A DNA stretch of 64,000 bases from assembly GCF_030160075.1 (NCBI RefSeq), contig NZ_BSNQ01000009.1:430295-494294 (forward strand), given 5' to 3'. The stretch's first letter is position 1, and each line of letters starts with the position of its first letter. The position numbers and the translations under genes were made by a program. The notes beneath the pieces are model-generated. The model ran no database searches. It had not been told where the DNA came from and saw only the letters and a program-made list of their open reading frames with translations. Below, piece by piece: positions 37,137-48,241 of this stretch. Origin of the DNA: Dyella lipolytica (GTDB taxonomy: Bacteria > Pseudomonadota > Gammaproteobacteria > Xanthomonadales > Rhodanobacteraceae).

Positions 37137-39142
37137 GGCGTGCTGTTCTCCGGACTGGATGTATCGGACGCCGGCATATCACCTTGCGGCGTATCTTCCG
37201 GCGCATTGGGCGACGTGCTGGATGATGGCGTCGGTTCCATCTCCTGCAAAGGATGATCCGCTGGCACCGTGCCGCTCTGCGTAGTCAGCCAGATATCCAG
37301 CATCTTGCGCGCAATCGGGCCTGCGTCCTTGGCGCCCCATGCGCCCGCCTCCAGTACCACCGCGACGGCGATGCGCGGATCCTCGGCGGGCGTGAAGGCC
37401 TCGAACCACGCACGGTGACGCGCGGCAAGATAGGCGGTGTTGCGGTTTTCATTGTACGCGTCACTGGTGCGCGAGAAACGTTCCGCGGTGCCGCTCTTGC
37501 CGGCGATGCGATAGGGAAACCCTTCGCCGAGCTTCACACCCTTGCCGGTGGAGAATGGATCGGAGCCATAGATCACCAGCTGCATGCCATCGTTCACGGC
37601 CTGCCAGTCCTTGATGTTCTTGATCACGGACGGACCGGTGGGCGGATTGGCCAGCGGCGCCGGCTTGGCACCGACGTCCGCAGTCGCCATCACCACACGC
37701 GGTGCGTAAGGCACGCCGTGCCCTGCGAACGTGGCGATGGCATGCGCCAGCTGCATGGGCGTCACCAACCAATAGCCCTGGCCGATGCCCGTAATGACCG
37801 TCTCGCCGGGGAACCACGACGCCGGCTTCATATGTTTGGCCTTCCATTCGCGCGAAGGCAGAATGCCTGACACTTCGCCCGGAAGATCCACGCCGGTGGG
37901 GCGCCCAAAGCCGTAAGAACCCAGGAATTCGCTGAGCCGATCGATGCCCAGGTCCAGCGAGAGCTTGTAGAAATAGGTATTCACCGAGTCTTCGATCGCC
38001 CGGTACAGATTCACGGTACCCACGCCACCGCGTACGTCATCGCGGTAGCCGCGCGCCTGTCCGGGGATATAGAAAACACCGGTGGAAACCACCGTGTCTT
38101 GCGGGGTGCGCACACCGTATTCGAGACCCGCCAAACCAATGAACGGCTTCACGGTCGAACCGGGTGGGTACACACCCTTAAGCGCACGGTCGATGAGAGG
38201 CTTGTCGGCCGCCGAAGTGAGCGCCGTGTAGTCCGTCAGGCTGATGCCGTTGACGAACAGATTCGGATCGAAACTGGGAACGCTGACCATGGCCAGTACC
38301 TGGCCGTTGCGGGGATCGATCGCCACGGCGGCGCCCGGTCTCCCTTCGAATGCCTCTTGTGTCGCCTTCTGAACGCGTGCATCGATGCTCAGATACAGAT
38401 TCTTGCCCGGCACCGGCGGATCGATTTTCAGCACGCGCTGAATGCGCCCGTCAGCGCTCACTTCGTCCAGTTCGTAGCCTGGCTTGCCGTGCAGTATGTC
38501 CTCGTAGGTACGCTCCAGACCGGTGCGCCCGATGTGCGTAGTGCCTTTGTAGATTTCCGGATCGAGTCGATCCAGATCGTCCGCATCGATACGGCTGACA
38601 TAGCCCACGACGTTTGCAAACAGCGGTCCGAGCGGATATTGGCGAGTGAGGTACGGCACCACGTCCACGCCAGGGAATCGCCAGCGATTCACCGCGAAGC
38701 GAGCGATGTCGTCTTCGGTAAGGCGCATCTTCAAGGGCACGCTGTCGAAACGACGCGTCTGTTTGAGCTGCTTGCGGAAAGCGTCGAGATCGTCCTGATC
38801 CAGCGGCACCACTTTGGCCAGTTCGGCCAGCATGGCCTCCATGTGCGACACCTGCTCCGGCACCACTTCGAGCCGGAAGGCGGGTACGTTATCGGCCAGC
38901 AGCACACCGTTGCGGTCGTAGATCAGGCCGCGTGCCGGTGGGATTGCCCGTGGCTTGACGCTGTTGTTGACCGAGCGCGTGGCGAATTCGTCGTGATGCA
39001 GCACCTGCAGAAAGACGTAGCGGCCGACCAAGGCACCCAAACCGAGCAGGATCAGCGCAAAACCCGTCAGCGCGCGCCGCCGGAACAACTCCTGTTCGCC
39101 GCGGGTGTCCTTGAATGCGCGGCGCCTGATCAGCTTCGCCAT
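37133..39142 (-). CDS. mrdA: Penicillin-binding protein 2 (elongation transpeptidase)
   Basis: The product has 669 residues. There is one N-terminal membrane helix (LTGFALILLGLGALVGRYVFL), then a pedestal domain (PPARGLIYDRNGVLLADNVPAF) and the transpeptidase domain. The domain has STVK (S329-K332), SVNTYF, and KSGTA (IAGKSGTAERFS). It crosslinks peptidoglycan during rod elongation with RodA and MreBCD. The C-terminal 40 residues are Ser/Thr/Pro-rich and look disordered. The order mreD-mrdA-rodA is conserved in gammaproteobacteria. Confidence 0.96.
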   Translation of the reverse strand: MAKLIRRRAFKDTRGEQELFRRRALTGFALILLGLGALVGRYVFLQVLHHDEFATRSVNNSVKPRAIPPARGLIYDRNGVLLADNVPAFRLEVVPEQVSHMEAMLAELAKVVPLDQDDLDAFRKQLKQTRRFDSVPLKMRLTEDDIARFAVNRWRFPGVDVVPYLTRQYPLGPLFANVVGYVSRIDADDLDRLDPEIYKGTTHIGRTGLERTYEDILHGKPGYELDEVSADGRIQRVLKIDPPVPGKNLYLSIDARVQKATQEAFEGRPGAAVAIDPRNGQVLAMVSVPSFDPNLFVNGISLTDYTALTSAADKPLIDRALKGVYPPGSTVKPFIGLAGLEYGVRTPQDTVVSTGVFYIPGQARGYRDDVRGGVGTVNLYRAIEDSVNTYFYKLSLDLGIDRLSEFLGSYGFGRPTGVDLPGEVSGILPSREWKAKHMKPASWFPGETVITGIGQGYWLVTPMQLAHAIATFAGHGVPYAPRVVMATADVGAKPAPLANPPTGPSVIKNIKDWQAVNDGMQLVIYGSDPFSTGKGVKLGEGFPYRIAGKSGTAERFSRTSDAYNENRNTAYLAARHRAWFEAFTPAEDPRIAVAVVLEAGAWGAKDAGPIARKMLDIWLTTQSGTVPADHPLQEMEPTPSSSTSPNAPEDTPQGDMPASDTSSPENSTP

Positions 39143-39188
39143 GCCCGCACCTTCAGGCCCAACGTCTGCGCCATGTCACCGGGGCCAC

Positions 39189-39677
39189 TCATTGGAGGCG
39201 CAACCGCATCCGCAGGTCGTCGAGCAACAGGAATAGGAAAGGCCACAACGCTGCGCTGACGAACGGCGATGCCCACCACATAGCGGGCGGTGTCGCCTCG
39301 CCGGCAAACGCGCGCACGATCAGCAGCAGGAAGCGATCGTTAACGAGCAGCGCCAGCACCGCCAGGGTCTGCTGCCACATCGGAAAGAAGCGCAAACGCG
39401 AACGGAAGCGCAAGGCGATGAACGCGAGCACGCATAGGCGCAGCGCCTGTTCGCCCAACAGGACACCGTTCAAAAGATCCGCGCCGACACCGAGCACGAA
39501 GGCCAGTCCCAACGTTATCCGCTGATCGCCCGATTCCAGCGCCCAATACAACAGCACCAGCGCAGGCCAGTACGGCTTGAAGGGCTCAAGCACATGCGGC
39601 AGCGGCACCAGCATCAGCACTAGCGCAAATACCAGCGTGCCGACGAACCACCATAAGGAGAGTCGCTGCCGGCTCAT
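39189..39677 (-). CDS. mreD: Rod shape-determining protein MreD
   Basis: The product has 162 residues with five or six hydrophobic segments (LWWFVGTLVFALVLMLVPLPHVLEPFKPYWPALVLLYWAL at the start). The family motif GxxxDLLNGVLLGEQAL is present as VLGVGADLLNGVLLGEQALRL. It is an inner-membrane link in the elongasome between MreC and PBP2/RodA. It overlaps mreC by 4 bp (39674-39677) and is followed by mrdA after 46 bp. Confidence 0.93.
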   Translation of the reverse strand: MSRQRLSLWWFVGTLVFALVLMLVPLPHVLEPFKPYWPALVLLYWALESGDQRITLGLAFVLGVGADLLNGVLLGEQALRLCVLAFIALRFRSRLRFFPMWQQTLAVLALLVNDRFLLLIVRAFAGEATPPAMWWASPFVSAALWPFLFLLLDDLRMRLRLQ

Positions 39678-40675
39678 GTCTGCGGCACTCCCGCCTGCGC
39701 TGCCTTCGGCTTGGCTGGCGACGTCGGCACTGTTGGCACAGATGCATGCGGAACAGCGGCGGTGGAGGCCGGTGCCGGCGCCCCATCGGCAGGCGGGCCA
39801 GCCGATGGCGGCGGTGGTGGCGGTCCGACCGGTTCGGCGAGATCGTGCAGCAAGAGCACTTCGTCGCTGCGATCCAGGTCGGCGCTAGGCATGGCGTGCG
39901 CTTCCAAGAACATGCCGGTGGGAGCCGGACCGACACTGCGGATTTCGCCCACCGGAAAACCCTGCGGGAAGCGTCCACCCAATCCGGAGGTGAGCAGTTT
40001 GTCGCCGACGCGCACGTCGGCGGCCATCGGAATCGTCGGCAAGGTAAGTTGTTCGCCGCTGCGCGAACCGTAGGCCACCGTGCGCAAACCGGTGCGCTCG
40101 ATCACCACCGGCAGTGCTTGATCGGGATCGGTCACCAGCATGACCGTGGCGGAATTGGGCAGCACGTCGACAACCTGGCCCATCACGCCGTGCGCATCGA
40201 TCACCGGCTGGCCGGTTTTGACGCCGTCGCGCGCGCCCAGATTGATCATCATCAGGTGGCGGTAGGCACCCAGGTCGATGCCGATGACACGCGCCATCTG
40301 CACATGCAGCCCCAGGCTGCGCTGGGTATCGAGCAATTCTTTCAGGCGCTGGTTCTGCTCGGCCACAGCCGACATGCGGTTGAGCTTGGCGTTGGCGAGC
40401 AGCAGGTCCTCACGCAGACGCTGGTTCTGCTCGGTGAGCATGCGGCGATCGGCGAAAGCCACGCCCAGCGCATGCATGCCGTCGGCCGGCAGACTGGCCA
40501 GTCGGTATACCGGCTCGACGACGATCGACGTGGCATAGCGCAAGCGCCACAGCCAGCCGTTGCGGTGGTCCAGCACCATCAACACCATCGCTAACGCGAG
40601 GTAAAAGATCAGCCGCAGCGTGCCGGCTGCGGTGCCGGCGAACAGGGGCGAGGATTCCTCGCGCGCGAGCGGCAT
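39674..40675 (-). CDS. mreC: Rod shape-determining protein MreC
   Basis: The product has 333 residues. There is one N-terminal membrane helix (TLRLIFYLALAMVLMVLDHR), a coiled coil (residues about 75-115, LTEQNQRLREDLLLANAKLNRMSAVAEQNQRLKELL) and the two-barrel periplasmic domain (ARVIGIDLGAYRHLMMINLGARDGVKTGQPVI, GVMGQVVDVLPNSATVMLV). It activates PBP2. The last 55 residues form a long Pro/Ala-rich tail (PPPPPPSAGPPADG..) beyond the usual end of the domain. It lies 21 bp after mreB. Confidence 0.94.
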   Translation of the reverse strand: MPLAREESSPLFAGTAAGTLRLIFYLALAMVLMVLDHRNGWLWRLRYATSIVVEPVYRLASLPADGMHALGVAFADRRMLTEQNQRLREDLLLANAKLNRMSAVAEQNQRLKELLDTQRSLGLHVQMARVIGIDLGAYRHLMMINLGARDGVKTGQPVIDAHGVMGQVVDVLPNSATVMLVTDPDQALPVVIERTGLRTVAYGSRSGEQLTLPTIPMAADVRVGDKLLTSGLGGRFPQGFPVGEIRSVGPAPTGMFLEAHAMPSADLDRSDEVLLLHDLAEPVGPPPPPPSAGPPADGAPAPASTAAVPHASVPTVPTSPAKPKAAQAGVPQT

Positions 40676-40696
40676 GGCCTGGCCCCTTGAAGTGGC

Positions 40697-41767
<1,071 letters not shown>

Positions 41768-41771
41768 CTAA

Positions 41772-41799
41772 AAAGTAAGCGGGCCAGTCTAGTCAGCAA
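41772..41799 (-). promoter_or_regulatory. Candidate sigma-70 promoter for mreB
   Basis: On the minus strand TTGCTG, a 16-bp spacer and TACTTT lie about 30-55 bp upstream of the mreB ATG. Both boxes are fair matches; no start-site evidence exists. Confidence 0.35.
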
Positions 41800-41844
41800 A
41801 CCCCCTGTCCGCAAGGACATTCTCGTTAAGAAAGCCTGTTTTTG

Positions 41845-41881
41845 CTTCCTCTTCCCTGCTGAAGTATGCAGAAAGAGGAAG
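41845..41881. promoter_or_regulatory. Long hairpin upstream of mreB
   Basis: CTTCCTCTT (41845-41853) pairs with AAGAGGAAG (41873-41881), and inside it CTGC pairs with GCAG around an 8-nt loop. It lies upstream of the promoter candidate, with no T-run on either strand. It may be a regulator site or the end of another transcript. Confidence 0.4.
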
Positions 41882-42006
41882 ACGGACAAAGGTCGCCTTC
41901 CCACCTCGATGCCGTTACGATGACGGGCTTTGATCGAAACGAATGCCGCGACTGATCGCACGGTGCGATCGGCCGGTCATCCACCTACCCGGGGCACCTA
42001 TCCAAC

Positions 42007-42942
42007 ATGTCTGCCGTTATCTGCGGATCGCTCGCCTACGACACCATCATGGTGTTCCAGGACCAGTTCAAGAACCACATCCTTCCCGACCAGGTGCACA
42101 TCCTGAATGTGTCGTTCCTGGTGCCGGCGATGCGCCGCGAATTCGGCGGCTGCGCCGGCAACATCGCTTACAACCTGAAACTGCTCGGCGGCGATCCGCT
42201 GCCGGTGGCCGCGGTTGGGCAGGATTTCGCTCCGTATCGCGCGCACCTGGAAAAGTGCGGCATCCGCATGGAAGGCATCCGCGTGTTCGAGGATCAGTTC
42301 ACGCCACAGTGCTTCATCACCACCGACCTGGACAACAACCAGATCACCGCTTTCCATCCGGGCGCGATGTCCAGCGCGCACGAAAACCATGTGCGCGACA
42401 TTCCGCAGATCAGCTTCGGCATCGTCGCACCCGATGGCCGCGACGCGATACTGCAGCACGTGGATGAATTCGCGGCGCGCGGTGTGCCGTTCGTATTCGA
42501 TCCGGGCCAGGCGATGCCGCTTTTCAGCGGCGAAGAGTTCCGCGCGATGATCGACAAGGCGACGTACGTGATCGTCAACGATTACGAATCGCAGTTGCTG
42601 CAGCAGCGCACCGGCTGGAGTGCGGCAGAGATTGCCTCGCGCGTGAAGGCATACATCGTGACGCTCGGCCCGCGCGGTTCGCTGATTCACACTGACGGCA
42701 CCACGCACGAGATTCCGCCGGCGCGCGAGCGTCAGGTCGTCGACCCCACCGGTTGCGGCGACGCATACCGCGCCGGACTCATCTTCGGCATCATGAAGGG
42801 CCTGGATTGGCCTACGATCGGCCGCATGGCTTCATTGATGGGCGCGCTGAAAGTGGAACATCCCGGCACGCAAAATCAGCGCTTCACCTACGCGGAATTC
42901 GCCGCGCAGTTCAAAGAGCAGTTCGGTTACGCACTGAGCTGA
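42007..42942 (+). CDS. PfkB-family sugar/nucleoside kinase (adenosine kinase-like)
   Basis: The product has 311 residues of the ribokinase fold. Visible are the N-terminal substrate region CGSLAYDTIMVFQDQF, GGCAGNIAYNLKLLGGDPLPVAAVGQDF, and the anion hole/catalytic Asp in VVDPTGCGDAYRAGLIFG. This variant of the signature (PTGCGDAY) and the overall length fit the bacterial adenosine kinase-like branch. ATP-dependent phosphorylation is certain as a class; the substrate is not. It is divergent from mreB and 30 bp upstream of a DUF1304 gene. Confidence 0.88.
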   Translation: MSAVICGSLAYDTIMVFQDQFKNHILPDQVHILNVSFLVPAMRREFGGCAGNIAYNLKLLGGDPLPVAAVGQDFAPYRAHLEKCGIRMEGIRVFEDQFTPQCFITTDLDNNQITAFHPGAMSSAHENHVRDIPQISFGIVAPDGRDAILQHVDEFAARGVPFVFDPGQAMPLFSGEEFRAMIDKATYVIVNDYESQLLQQRTGWSAAEIASRVKAYIVTLGPRGSLIHTDGTTHEIPPARERQVVDPTGCGDAYRAGLIFGIMKGLDWPTIGRMASLMGALKVEHPGTQNQRFTYAEFAAQFKEQFGYALS

Positions 42943-42972
42943 TCCGCAGGCCTGCAGCAAGGAGAACGCAGC

Positions 42973-43332
42973 ATGTCGACAATTGCCAACATCGTGGTCG
43001 GAATCATCGCGCTGATGCACGTTTGGTTCCTGGCCCTGGAAATGTTCCTGTGGGACAAACCCGCAGGACTGCGTGCCTTCGGCATCACGCCGGAGTTCGC
43101 CGCGCAGTCGAAGGTGCTCGCCGCCAACCAGGGGCTCTATAACGGCTTCCTTGCTGCGGGTCTGGCCTGGGGATTGATACTCGGTGGCGTCGAAGGCACG
43201 CATGTGAAGATCTTCTTCCTAGCTTGCGTACTGGTCGCCGGCGTGTACGGCGGCCTCACGGCCACGCGCAAGGTGCTATGGGTCCAGGCACTTCCCGCCG
43301 CGATCGGCCTTTTGCTCGTGCTGTCGAGCTAA
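42973..43332 (+). CDS. DUF1304 family membrane protein
   Basis: The product has 119 residues with four hydrophobic segments. Family blocks are IALMHVWFLALEMFLWDKPAGLRAFG and AANQGLYNGFLAAGLAWGLI. It is an inner-membrane protein of unknown function. The ATG at 42973 follows AAGGAGAA. It lies between the PfkB kinase and an M24 peptidase in the same direction, with short spacing, so the three may be one transcript. Confidence 0.9.
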   Translation: MSTIANIVVGIIALMHVWFLALEMFLWDKPAGLRAFGITPEFAAQSKVLAANQGLYNGFLAAGLAWGLILGGVEGTHVKIFFLACVLVAGVYGGLTATRKVLWVQALPAAIGLLLVLSS

Positions 43333-43352
43333 ACACTCGTGGCGGATCGGCC

Positions 43353-44039
43353 ATGACGCAGCATGATCGAGAGGCCCATGATCGACAGGCCGTGGGACAG
43401 CGCTTCGATCCCTCGAAGATGCAACACGCGCGTGCGCAAAGCTGGGCAGCCCTGCACGGCATTCGGGAACGCATGCGACCTGGGATCAGCGAAGACGAGG
43501 CGAAGGCCGAAGCCGCCAATGTGTTCAGGGACCTGGGCATGGAACGGCTGTGGCACCCGCCGTACATCCGCATCGGCCCGAACACCACCAAAACCTATCG
43601 CCAACCCTCCCAGCCCGATATACGCCTAGGCGAAAACGACATTTACTTCATCGACCTGGGCCTGGTATTCGACGGCCACGAGGGCGACGTCGGCGATACC
43701 TTCGTGGTCGGCCATGCGCCCGAGCGGCAGGCCTGCGCCCAGGCGGCGCGGGATTTGTTCCAGGAAGTCGCCGCGAAATGGGGCTCGGAGGGTCTCACCG
43801 GCCACAACCTGTATAATTACGCCCAAGAGCGCGCCGAGGCGATGGGCTGGCGTTTCAATCACGCCATCAAAGGCCATCGCATCAGCGATTTTCCGCACTC
43901 GGTACACAAGGGCGGCGATCTGGGCGATTTTGAAGAAAGCCCTTCCAGCGGCCTATGGGTGCTGGAAATCCAGATCGCGCACCCGACCGAACCGTTCGGC
44001 GCTTTCTACGAGGATCTGCTGACCAACCCGGCGCATTGA
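43353..44039 (+). CDS. M24-family metallopeptidase-like protein
   Basis: The product has 228 residues from the ATG at 43353; the longer frame to 43224 would overlap the DUF1304 gene. The pita-bread fold pattern is visible: RAQSWAALHGIRERMRPGISEDEAKAEA, DIYFIDLGLVFDGHEGDVGDTFVVG (metal ligands D..D) and WRFNHAIKGHRISDFPHSVH. The length is that of a catalytic domain only, as in methionine aminopeptidase, but several ligand positions differ from MAP. It may be a peptidase of unknown specificity or a non-catalytic relative. Confidence 0.78.
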   Translation: MTQHDREAHDRQAVGQRFDPSKMQHARAQSWAALHGIRERMRPGISEDEAKAEAANVFRDLGMERLWHPPYIRIGPNTTKTYRQPSQPDIRLGENDIYFIDLGLVFDGHEGDVGDTFVVGHAPERQACAQAARDLFQEVAAKWGSEGLTGHNLYNYAQERAEAMGWRFNHAIKGHRISDFPHSVHKGGDLGDFEESPSSGLWVLEIQIAHPTEPFGAFYEDLLTNPAH

Positions 44040-44162
44040 GCGCGCCAGACGGCCAGCCAGCCTCGGCAACGCCGGATACACATTTGAAACGTACTCTGCG
44101 GACAGTGCACGGAATGTCCGCCCCCTGTTCGCCCAACGACTTTTACTTACGGAATCAAGACT

Positions 44163-46319
44163 GTGGCTCGCCAAAAACCCCTAAGCCTCTACCGCAACAT
44201 CGGCATCATCGCGCACATCGACGCTGGTAAGACCACCACGACCGAGCGCGTGCTGTACTACACCGGTAAGAAGCACCAGATCGTCGACGTCCACGATACG
44301 AAGGACGGCAAGGGCTCGACCACCACCGATTACCTGGAACAGGAACGCAAGCGCGGCATCACCATTCAGTCGGCCGCCGTGTCGACCGAGTGGAAGGGTC
44401 ACCAGATCAACGTGATCGACACCCCAGGCCACGTGGACTTCACCATCGAAGTGAACCGTTCGCTGCGCGTGCTCGACGGTGCCGTGGTGGTGTTCGACGG
44501 CGTGGCCGGCGTGGAACCGCAGACCGAAACCAACTGGCGCCTGGCCGACCAGTACAACGTGCCGCGCGTGTGCTACGTCAACAAGATGGACCGCATCGGC
44601 GCCAACTTCGCGCATTGCGTGAAGGGCATCAAAGAGCGCCTGGGCGCCAACGCCCTGCTCTGCCAGGTGCCGCTGGGCAGCCACGACGAGTTCGTCGGCA
44701 TGGCCGACCTGGTCGCCGGCGTCGGCTACATCTGGAAAGGCCACGACAAGGACAGCCCGTGGGATACCGTGCCGCTCGCCGAGATCGCCAGCAAGGTGAA
44801 GTTCGAGTCCACCGCCGATAACGAATGGGTCGCCAACCTCGCCAAGCTGCGCGAAGAGACGATCGAAAAGGCGCTGGAGATGGACGACGAGGCGTTCGAC
44901 AAGCTGCTCAACGCCGGCGACGTCGACACCTACATCGCCAGCGGCGACTTCAGCATGGAGCTGTTGAAGAAGTGCATCCGTAAGGGCTGCGTGCAAGGCA
45001 AGCTGGTGCCGGTGTTCTGCGGCTCCTCGTACCGCAACAAGGGCGTGCAGCAGTTGCTCGACGCCGTGGTCGACTACATGCCGTACCCGGGCGAAAACGG
45101 CGGCATCGCGATGGTGGACGAAGACGGTCACGTCATCGGCGAGCAGGGCGTGATCGACGAAGCACCGGCGCGCGCGCTGGCGTTCAAGGTGATCAACGAT
45201 CAGTTCGGTACCCTCACCTTCTGCCGCATCTACTCCGGCGTGATCAAGAAGGGCGACACGCTGCAGAACGTCACGCGCGGCAAGAAAGAACGCGTGGGCC
45301 GCATTGTGGAAGTGCAGGCCAACGCCACCAAGGACATCGAAGAAGTGCGCGCCGGCGACATCTGCGCCTTCGTCTCGATGAAGGAAACCGAGACTGGCGA
45401 TTCGCTCTCCGATCCCGCACATCCCGCCCTGCTGGAGCGCATGCGCTTCCCCGACCCGGTGATCAGCGTGGCCGTGGAACCCAAGAGCCGCAACGACATC
45501 GACAAGCTCTCCACCGCGCTCTACAAGATGGTGAAGGCCGATCCGTCGCTGCGCATGGAAGTGGACAAGGAAACCGGACAGACCGTGCTCAAGGGCATGG
45601 GCGAGTTGCACCTAGAAATCACCATCGACCGTATGCGCACCGAGCTGGGCGTGGACGCGACCATGGGCAAGCCCAAGGTCAGCTTCCGCGAAGCGTTCGG
45701 CCAGACGGTCGAGCACACCTACACGCACAAGAAGCAGTCCGGTGGTTCGGGTCAGTTCGCCGAAGTGAAGATCATCTTCGAGCCGGGTGAGCCGGGCACC
45801 GGCGTGGTGTTCTCCGACGAAATCGTCGGTGGCCGCGTACCGCGCGAATACATCCCGGCGGTGGAACATGCGATCACGGTGGAATCCCGCCAGGGTCAGG
45901 TCGCCGGCTACGAAGTGCTGGACTTCAAGGCACGCCTCGTCGACGGCAAGTACCACGACGTGGACTCCTCGGCACTCGCCTTCGAAATCGCAGGCCGCGC
46001 CTGCTTCCGCGAAGCACAGCGCATGTCCAAGCCGAAGCTGCTCGAGCCGGTGATGAAGCTCGAAGTCGTGACCGAAGCCGACTACCTCGGCGACGTGATC
46101 GGCGACATCAACCGTCGCCGCGGCTCGATCAGCGACCAGGGCCAGAAGGGCACCAATGCCTTCGTGCAGGGCTTCGTACCGCTGGCCGAAATGTTCGGCT
46201 ACATCAACTTCCTGCGCTCGGCCACCAGCGGCCGCGGCAACTTCACGATGGAATTCGACCATTACGAAGAAGTGCCGGCGAGCATGGTTGCCAAACTGAT
46301 GGAGAAGGAAGCGAAGTAA
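44163..46319 (+). CDS. fusA2: Elongation factor G, divergent paralogue
   Basis: The product has 718 residues from a GTG. It is a complete five-domain EF-G: G1 [13 protein letters not shown]3 [12 protein letters not shown]4 NKMD. Domain IV contains [15 protein letters not shown], and domain V ends in FDHYEEVP. It drives ribosomal translocation or, in some paralogues, recycling. The switch I region ([20 protein letters not shown], then [17 protein letters not shown]) carries an insertion absent from the usual proteobacterial EF-G, which there reads close to [23 protein letters not shown]. No rpsL, rpsG or tuf gene is near. I therefore infer a second copy, with the housekeeping fusA elsewhere. 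It is followed by prfC. Confidence 0.85.
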   Translation: MARQKPLSLYRNIGIIAHIDAGKTTTTERVLYYTGKKHQIVDVHDTKDGKGSTTTDYLEQERKRGITIQSAAVSTEWKGHQINVIDTPGHVDFTIEVNRSLRVLDGAVVVFDGVAGVEPQTETNWRLADQYNVPRVCYVNKMDRIGANFAHCVKGIKERLGANALLCQVPLGSHDEFVGMADLVAGVGYIWKGHDKDSPWDTVPLAEIASKVKFESTADNEWVANLAKLREETIEKALEMDDEAFDKLLNAGDVDTYIASGDFSMELLKKCIRKGCVQGKLVPVFCGSSYRNKGVQQLLDAVVDYMPYPGENGGIAMVDEDGHVIGEQGVIDEAPARALAFKVINDQFGTLTFCRIYSGVIKKGDTLQNVTRGKKERVGRIVEVQANATKDIEEVRAGDICAFVSMKETETGDSLSDPAHPALLERMRFPDPVISVAVEPKSRNDIDKLSTALYKMVKADPSLRMEVDKETGQTVLKGMGELHLEITIDRMRTELGVDATMGKPKVSFREAFGQTVEHTYTHKKQSGGSGQFAEVKIIFEPGEPGTGVVFSDEIVGGRVPREYIPAVEHAITVESRQGQVAGYEVLDFKARLVDGKYHDVDSSALAFEIAGRACFREAQRMSKPKLLEPVMKLEVVTEADYLGDVIGDINRRRGSISDQGQKGTNAFVQGFVPLAEMFGYINFLRSATSGRGNFTMEFDHYEEVPASMVAKLMEKEAK

Positions 46320-46368
46320 ACCTTCGTCTTCCGCTTCGCCGGATGGCAGCATCCGGTGCAAACACAGC

Positions 46369-46394
46369 AAACCCGGGGAGCGATCCTCGGGTTT
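46369..46394 (+). terminator. Terminator after the EF-G gene
   Basis: AAACCCGGGG and CCTCGGGTTT pair around a short loop, followed by TTTGTTG. It lies 50 bp past the stop at 46319 and before prfC. It has a weak T-tract. Confidence 0.6.
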
Positions 46395-46479
46395 GTTGCG
46401 TCTGGGGCCAGACGCTTGCGCCAAGCACCCCACTCATTCCACGTTACAATGGCGGGTTAAAAGAGCCCTAGACCCTCCC

Positions 46480-48081
46480 ATGTCCAGCCATCTGCAAGAA
46501 ACCCACCGCCGCCGCACCTTCGCCATCGTCAGCCATCCTGACGCGGGCAAGACCACGCTGACCGAAAAACTGCTGCTGTTCGGCGGTGCGATCCAGATGG
46601 CCGGTTCGGTGAAGGGCCGCAAGGCGGCGCGGCATGCGACGTCGGACTGGATGGCGCTGGAGAAAGAGCGCGGCATTTCAGTCACCTCGTCGGTGATGCA
46701 GTTCCCGTACGAGGGCAAGATCGTCAACCTGCTGGACACGCCCGGTCACGCGGACTTCTCCGAAGACACCTATCGCGTGCTGACTGCGGTGGACTCGGCG
46801 CTGATGGTGATCGACTGCGCCAAGGGCGTTGAAGAACGCACCATCAAGCTGATGGAGGTTTGTCGTCTGCGCGACACGCCGATCATGACGTTCATCAACA
46901 AGCTCGACCGCGAAGGTCGTTCGCCGATCGAGCTGCTGGACGAAGTGGAATCGGTGCTGGGCATCGCCTGTGCGCCACTGACCTGGCCGATCGGCATGGG
47001 CAAACGCCTCAAGGGCGTGTATCACCTGCTGCTGGACGAAGTGCATGTGTTCGAGCCCGGCAAGAATTTCACCCGGCAAGATTCGACCATCTTCAAAGGC
47101 CTTGATGCACCGGGTCTGGAAGCAGCGATCGGTGCGGAAGCATTGAACGAATTGCGCGAAGAACTGGAATTGGTGCAAGGCGCTTCGCATCCATTCGATC
47201 TCGATAAATATCTGGCGGGCAAACTCACGCCTGTATTTTTCGGCTCCGCGGTGAACAATTTCGGCGTGCAGCTGCTGCTGGATTTCTTTGTCGAGCACGC
47301 GCCTCCACCGCGGTCACGCAGCACGCTCAGCCGTGAAGTGAAGCCGGAAGAAGAAAAGCTTACCGGCTTTGTCTTCAAGATCCAGGCCAACATGGACCCC
47401 GCCCACCGCGACCGCGTGGCTTTCATGCGTGTGTGCTCAGGCACGTACAACGCCGGCATGAAGATGATTCAGACACGCATCAACAAGGAAGTGCGTATCG
47501 CCAACGCGCTTACGTTCATGGCCAGCGAACGCGAGATCGTCGAGAGCGCCTATCCGGGTGATGTGATCGGCCTGCACAATCACGGCACGATCAGTATCGG
47601 CGACACGTTCACCGAAGGCGAAGCCATCAGCTTCACCGGCATCCCCAACTTCGCGCCGGAACTCTTCCGCCGCGCGCGTCTGCGCGATCCGCTGAAGATG
47701 AAGGCACTGCAAAAGGGTCTGGCGCAGCTTTCCGAAGAAGGCGCCACCCAGTTCTTCCGCCCGCTGATGAGCAACGACCTTATCCTCGGCGCGGTCGGTG
47801 TGCTGCAGTTCGATGTGGTGGCCTACCGCCTGAAGGACGAATACGGGGTAGATGCTAGCTTCGAATCCGTCGGCGTAGTGACCGCCCGCTGGGTGCATTG
47901 CGACGATCCTAAGAAGCTGGAGGAATTCCGTGAGAAGAACGCAATGAACCTTGGCATCGATGCTGCCGGCGAACTGGTCTATCTGGCCCCTTCGCGCGTC
48001 AACCTGCAGCTCGCCCAGGAGCGTTCGCCCGCGGTGCGCTTCTCGGCTACCCGCGAACACGCCGCCTCCATCGACGCCTGA
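46480..48081 (+). CDS. prfC: Peptide chain release factor 3
   Basis: The product has 533 residues from the ATG at 46480. The longer frame to 46393 crosses the terminator and is rejected. This GTPase recycles RF1/RF2 from the ribosome after peptide release. Motifs are [69 protein letters not shown] and [12 protein letters not shown]. The C-terminal DUF/RF3 domain ([22 protein letters not shown]) is complete. It lies next to the EF-G paralogue but is separated from it by a hairpin. Confidence 0.96.
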   Translation: MSSHLQETHRRRTFAIVSHPDAGKTTLTEKLLLFGGAIQMAGSVKGRKAARHATSDWMALEKERGISVTSSVMQFPYEGKIVNLLDTPGHADFSEDTYRVLTAVDSALMVIDCAKGVEERTIKLMEVCRLRDTPIMTFINKLDREGRSPIELLDEVESVLGIACAPLTWPIGMGKRLKGVYHLLLDEVHVFEPGKNFTRQDSTIFKGLDAPGLEAAIGAEALNELREELELVQGASHPFDLDKYLAGKLTPVFFGSAVNNFGVQLLLDFFVEHAPPPRSRSTLSREVKPEEEKLTGFVFKIQANMDPAHRDRVAFMRVCSGTYNAGMKMIQTRINKEVRIANALTFMASEREIVESAYPGDVIGLHNHGTISIGDTFTEGEAISFTGIPNFAPELFRRARLRDPLKMKALQKGLAQLSEEGATQFFRPLMSNDLILGAVGVLQFDVVAYRLKDEYGVDASFESVGVVTARWVHCDDPKKLEEFREKNAMNLGIDAAGELVYLAPSRVNLQLAQERSPAVRFSATREHAASIDA

Positions 48082-48241
48082 GCCGCCTCCGCGACAGCCT
48101 TCACCCGGTCGTCACTCATCCGGCATCCCGGCGGCTACCGCGCCCGCGGGCATCTCGCTAATCTGATCTCAATGGCCCCATCTGCCGCCCGGGTTTCCCC
48201 GGGCGCCAACGGCCGCCCATTGCACATCAACGGGATTTCGC

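Noticed and set aside
44181-45611. 476-codon frame opposite the EF-G gene
   Set aside because: Shadow of EF-G; composition dominated by His, Val, Asp and Leu as expected for reverse-complement coding.
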